Part shown: positions 5,328 through 7,474 of the stretch, one piece after another | Numbering within the stretch: the first letter of the stretch is position 1 | How the letters are laid out: each line of letters begins with the position of its first letter | The notes under the pieces: generated by a model | Databases searched by the model: none | What the model saw: the letters and a program-made list of their open reading frames with translations, nothing else | What the model was told of the DNA's origin: nothing | Position numbers and translations under genes: made by a program | From: Acidobacteria bacterium AH-259-L09 | GTDB lineage: Bacteria > Acidobacteriota > UBA6911 > RPQK01 | Assembly (NCBI GenBank): GCA_027717875.1 | Contig: JALLOL010000117.1 | Location: 1 to 7,474, forward strand | DNA: 7,474 bases | Reading direction: 5' to 3'

Positions 5328-7463
5328 ATGACTAGAAAACAACTCGCTTTAAGTTTAACCCTGCTTCTGGCAATTCCCCTGATGGCTGCCGTGCCACAAA
5401 AAGAGAAAACGCCTGAGGCTCTGCTCGGCGCGGCACTGCATCAGGAAGAGGTGGAGGGGAACCTCGAGGCGGCTATTACGACCTATGAGAAGATTCTCAC
5501 CAAGCACTCCGCGAAGCGCGCCCTCGCCGCCAGGGCCCAGCTTCACATTGGAATCTGCTACGAGAAACTGGGCAAAGAGGAGGCCAAGAAAGCCTACCAG
5601 GCGGTGATCGACAGGTATGCCTCCCAACACGAGACGGTCCGTTTGGCGCGAGAGCGACTAGCCGAACTTTCGTCACCGCGAAAGTACGCCTCTGCGGACA
5701 AGGCATCGGGAATGGTGGTCCGCCGGGTCTGGGTTCCCCGAAACGACCTGGACTTCGTTAAAGAACGAGGTGGTATCTCTCCAGACGGCCGTTACCTCAC
5801 GTTTGTAGCGCGTCGCGGGCGTCGCAATGATCTCTTCGTTCGTGATCTGGCCACTGGAGAGAACCGCCGTCTCACTCACGCCGGCCCTGGCGAAGCGGAT
5901 GACTCCATAGTGTCGCCAGACGGGAGGCAGGTCGCTTACCAGTGGGACAACCGCGACGGTTTCGATGAGCTGCGGATCATCGGCATCGACGGCTCGGGAG
6001 AGCGCGTCCTTTATCGCAACCAGGAGGTCCCACATATTCATCCCCGCACTTGGTCTCCTGACGGGAAACACATACTGGCCTCGACCGCGCTCAGGGACCG
6101 AACACGGCAGATTGCGATGGTATCCGTGGCGGATGGTTCCCTGCGAGTGTTGAAGTCGCTCGAGTGGACACCTGCTTATTACTCGCCGCAACTGACGATT
6201 TCGCCGGACGGGCGGTATATTGCGCATAACTTCCGCAAGCAGGGCTCCAGCGAAGAAGACATTGCTCTGCTTGCCGTCGACGGCAGTCGCGAAGTTCCTC
6301 TAGTCAAGCACCCCGCCGATGACAACGTCCTGGCCTGGGCTCCCGATGGGCGGACTGTGCTGTTTCGAAGCGACCGGACGGGAACGAAAGATTTGTGGGC
6401 GATAGCGGTCGTCAACGGCAAGCCTCAAGGTCCTCCCCAATTGGTGAAGAAGAACATCGGCAAGATTCAGCCCCTGGGATTTACACGGGAGGGGGCTTTT
6501 TACTACCGATTCGCTAACCAGATGGAGGATATTTACTTTGCCAGGCTGGATCCAGCCAGCGGCAAAGTTCTCGTTCCTCCGAAGCCATTCATGGCGCGCT
6601 TTGTGGGCAGCAATCGTGCGCCTGACTGGTCTCCCGAAGGAAAGCGTCTGGCTTACATCTCACAGCGGTCGGGCACAGAGCGCAGTGTGATCGTCATCCG
6701 TTCCCTGGAAACGGGCGAGGAGCGAGTCTTCTCGCCCGAGTTCAATCCTAGTCACCGATATCTTCCCAACGCCTTACGCTGGTCCCCTGATGGACGGTTT
6801 ATTCTCTTTCGTGGAGTCCAGGGTTCTGATCGTGCAATCTTGCGGCTGAACGTTAAAACGGGGGCGGTCACGCCCGTCGTCCCCCCGACGAATGAGCGAT
6901 ATCTTGCCGCTCGGTCGCCGTGGTCTCCTGATGGAAAAGCATTTTATTATTTCGCGTCCGACCGAACCACCAGAAGCACGCACCTCTTGACACGAGATTT
7001 GGAAACCGGCCACGAGAGGGAACTTTACGGAGGACGGGAACGGGGCTCTTTCGGGCCGACCTTGGCCATCTCCCCCGACGGCCGGCGCTTGGTCTTCCCG
7101 TTCCGCGAGGCCCCGCGGGGAACAGGCGTGGGCCTGAAGGTCATCTCAACCGCGGGTGGAGAGCCTCGCGAACTGCTCCGGGTGCAAAAGCCTCACAACA
7201 TCTATCGGCGTGTACTCACGTGGACGCTTGACGGACGCTACGTCATCTTCGGCAAAGGCAAGCAGGGCCAAGAAAAGGTAGAGCTTTGGAGAATCCCTGT
7301 CCAGGGAGGCGAACCCGAGAAGCTGGGACTCGAAATCAATCGGTCAACTGTTGATCTTCGCTTTCACCCGGATGGGCGACAGGTCGCCTTTAGCGCCCAA
7401 CAGGAAGTGGTCGAGATCTGGGCGCTGGAGAATTTCCTACCGGAATTGCGGGCCGCCCGATGA
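5328..7463 (+). CDS. Exported TPR plus PD40 (TolB-like) beta-propeller protein
   Basis: 711 aa. A Sec signal peptide (MTRKQ, then LALSLTLLLAIPLMA) is probably cut near A20-A21; there is no lipobox cysteine. TPR-like helices span about 34-114 (LEAAITTYEKILTKH; QLHIGICYEKLGKEEAKKAY). A large propeller follows, with eleven clear PD40 motifs of SPDGR-type at about residues 151, 196, 243, 292, 338, 435, 486, 533, 582, 633 and 680, and one degenerate copy near 385 (FTREGAFYYRF). This fits two six-bladed propellers or one extended array. The protein ends in WALENFLPELRAAR, a tail I associate with acidobacterial PD40 proteins. No catalytic triad or peptidase domain is visible, so it is probably a binding or scaffold protein in the periplasm; its partner is unknown. 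It lies 100 bp after the regulator, behind a copy of the kinase-operon operator, so it is the likely output of the two-component system. Confidence 0.9.
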   Translation: MTRKQLALSLTLLLAIPLMAAVPQKEKTPEALLGAALHQEEVEGNLEAAITTYEKILTKHSAKRALAARAQLHIGICYEKLGKEEAKKAYQAVIDRYASQHETVRLARERLAELSSPRKYASADKASGMVVRRVWVPRNDLDFVKERGGISPDGRYLTFVARRGRRNDLFVRDLATGENRRLTHAGPGEADDSIVSPDGRQVAYQWDNRDGFDELRIIGIDGSGERVLYRNQEVPHIHPRTWSPDGKHILASTALRDRTRQIAMVSVADGSLRVLKSLEWTPAYYSPQLTISPDGRYIAHNFRKQGSSEEDIALLAVDGSREVPLVKHPADDNVLAWAPDGRTVLFRSDRTGTKDLWAIAVVNGKPQGPPQLVKKNIGKIQPLGFTREGAFYYRFANQMEDIYFARLDPASGKVLVPPKPFMARFVGSNRAPDWSPEGKRLAYISQRSGTERSVIVIRSLETGEERVFSPEFNPSHRYLPNALRWSPDGRFILFRGVQGSDRAILRLNVKTGAVTPVVPPTNERYLAARSPWSPDGKAFYYFASDRTTRSTHLLTRDLETGHERELYGGRERGSFGPTLAISPDGRRLVFPFREAPRGTGVGLKVISTAGGEPRELLRVQKPHNIYRRVLTWTLDGRYVIFGKGKQGQEKVELWRIPVQGGEPEKLGLEINRSTVDLRFHPDGRQVAFSAQQEVVEIWALENFLPELRAAR

Positions 7464-7474
7464 AAGGCCGACTC
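7460..7474 (+). CDS. Possible start of the next gene, cut by the window edge
   Basis: An ATG at 7460 overlaps the propeller gene stop as ATGA and reads M-K-G-R-L to the window end. The overlap type and the basic N-terminus are compatible with a translationally coupled, possibly exported protein. There is no good Shine-Dalgarno sequence before it and only five codons are visible, so this is a suggestion only. Confidence 0.22.

Noticed and set aside
5673..6227. 184-codon open frame on the minus strand inside the propeller gene
   Set aside because: It is wholly antisense to a gene with clear PD40 repeats, and its translation shows no domain or ribosome site. It is a by-product of codon use in the real gene.

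Overview
The window (7,474 bp, moderately GC-rich) carries five genes, all on the + strand, with short intergenic gaps. Three protein types suggest an environmental bacterium, most likely Acidobacteriota or a relative: a signal-peptide protein with TPR-like helices and a many-bladed PD40 propeller ending in WALENFLPELRAAR, a COG3375-type acetyltransferase, and a PLP decarboxylase of the 'DFCELSPELSRGFRGLRVW' kind. This assignment comes from remembered family resemblance, not from a search. There are no RNA genes, CRISPR arrays or recognisable insertion sequences.

Layout. (1) 1-1386: a group II PLP-dependent decarboxylase cut by the left window edge. (2) 1387-1532: an intergenic stretch with a perfect TATAAT and a degenerate 8-bp tandem repeat (GAGCTNTT). 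(3) 1533-2432: a GNAT-fold acetyltransferase whose last codons and stop lie inside a second copy of the same 8-bp repeat. (4) 2433-2526: a regulatory gap with three TTGAMC boxes in exact 11-bp register. (5) 2527-4542 and 4547-5227: a membrane histidine kinase with an unusually large TPR-like extracytoplasmic sensor, followed 4 nt later by an OmpR/PhoB-type response regulator. (6) 5228-5327: a second regulatory gap with the same three-box, 11-bp-period array. (7) 5328-7463: an exported TPR plus PD40 beta-propeller protein whose stop overlaps a possible next start.

The most interesting signal is the pair of operator-like arrays. The 37-bp block upstream of the kinase (2454-2490) matches the block upstream of the propeller gene (5229-5265) at 29 of 37 positions by hand alignment. 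Both have TTGAMC hexamers every 11 bp, one helical turn, which is the geometry of PhoB/OmpR-family binding sites. The simplest model is that the regulator encoded at 4547-5227 binds both arrays, autoregulating its own operon and controlling the exported propeller protein. That would make the kinase, regulator, operator and TPR-PD40 output a self-contained signalling module. The regulator-to-box link is inferred from position and geometry, not shown.

A second point is the decarboxylase: its catalytic-loop tyrosine position appears to hold phenylalanine (F323), a change that turns animal and plant homologues toward aldehyde formation.
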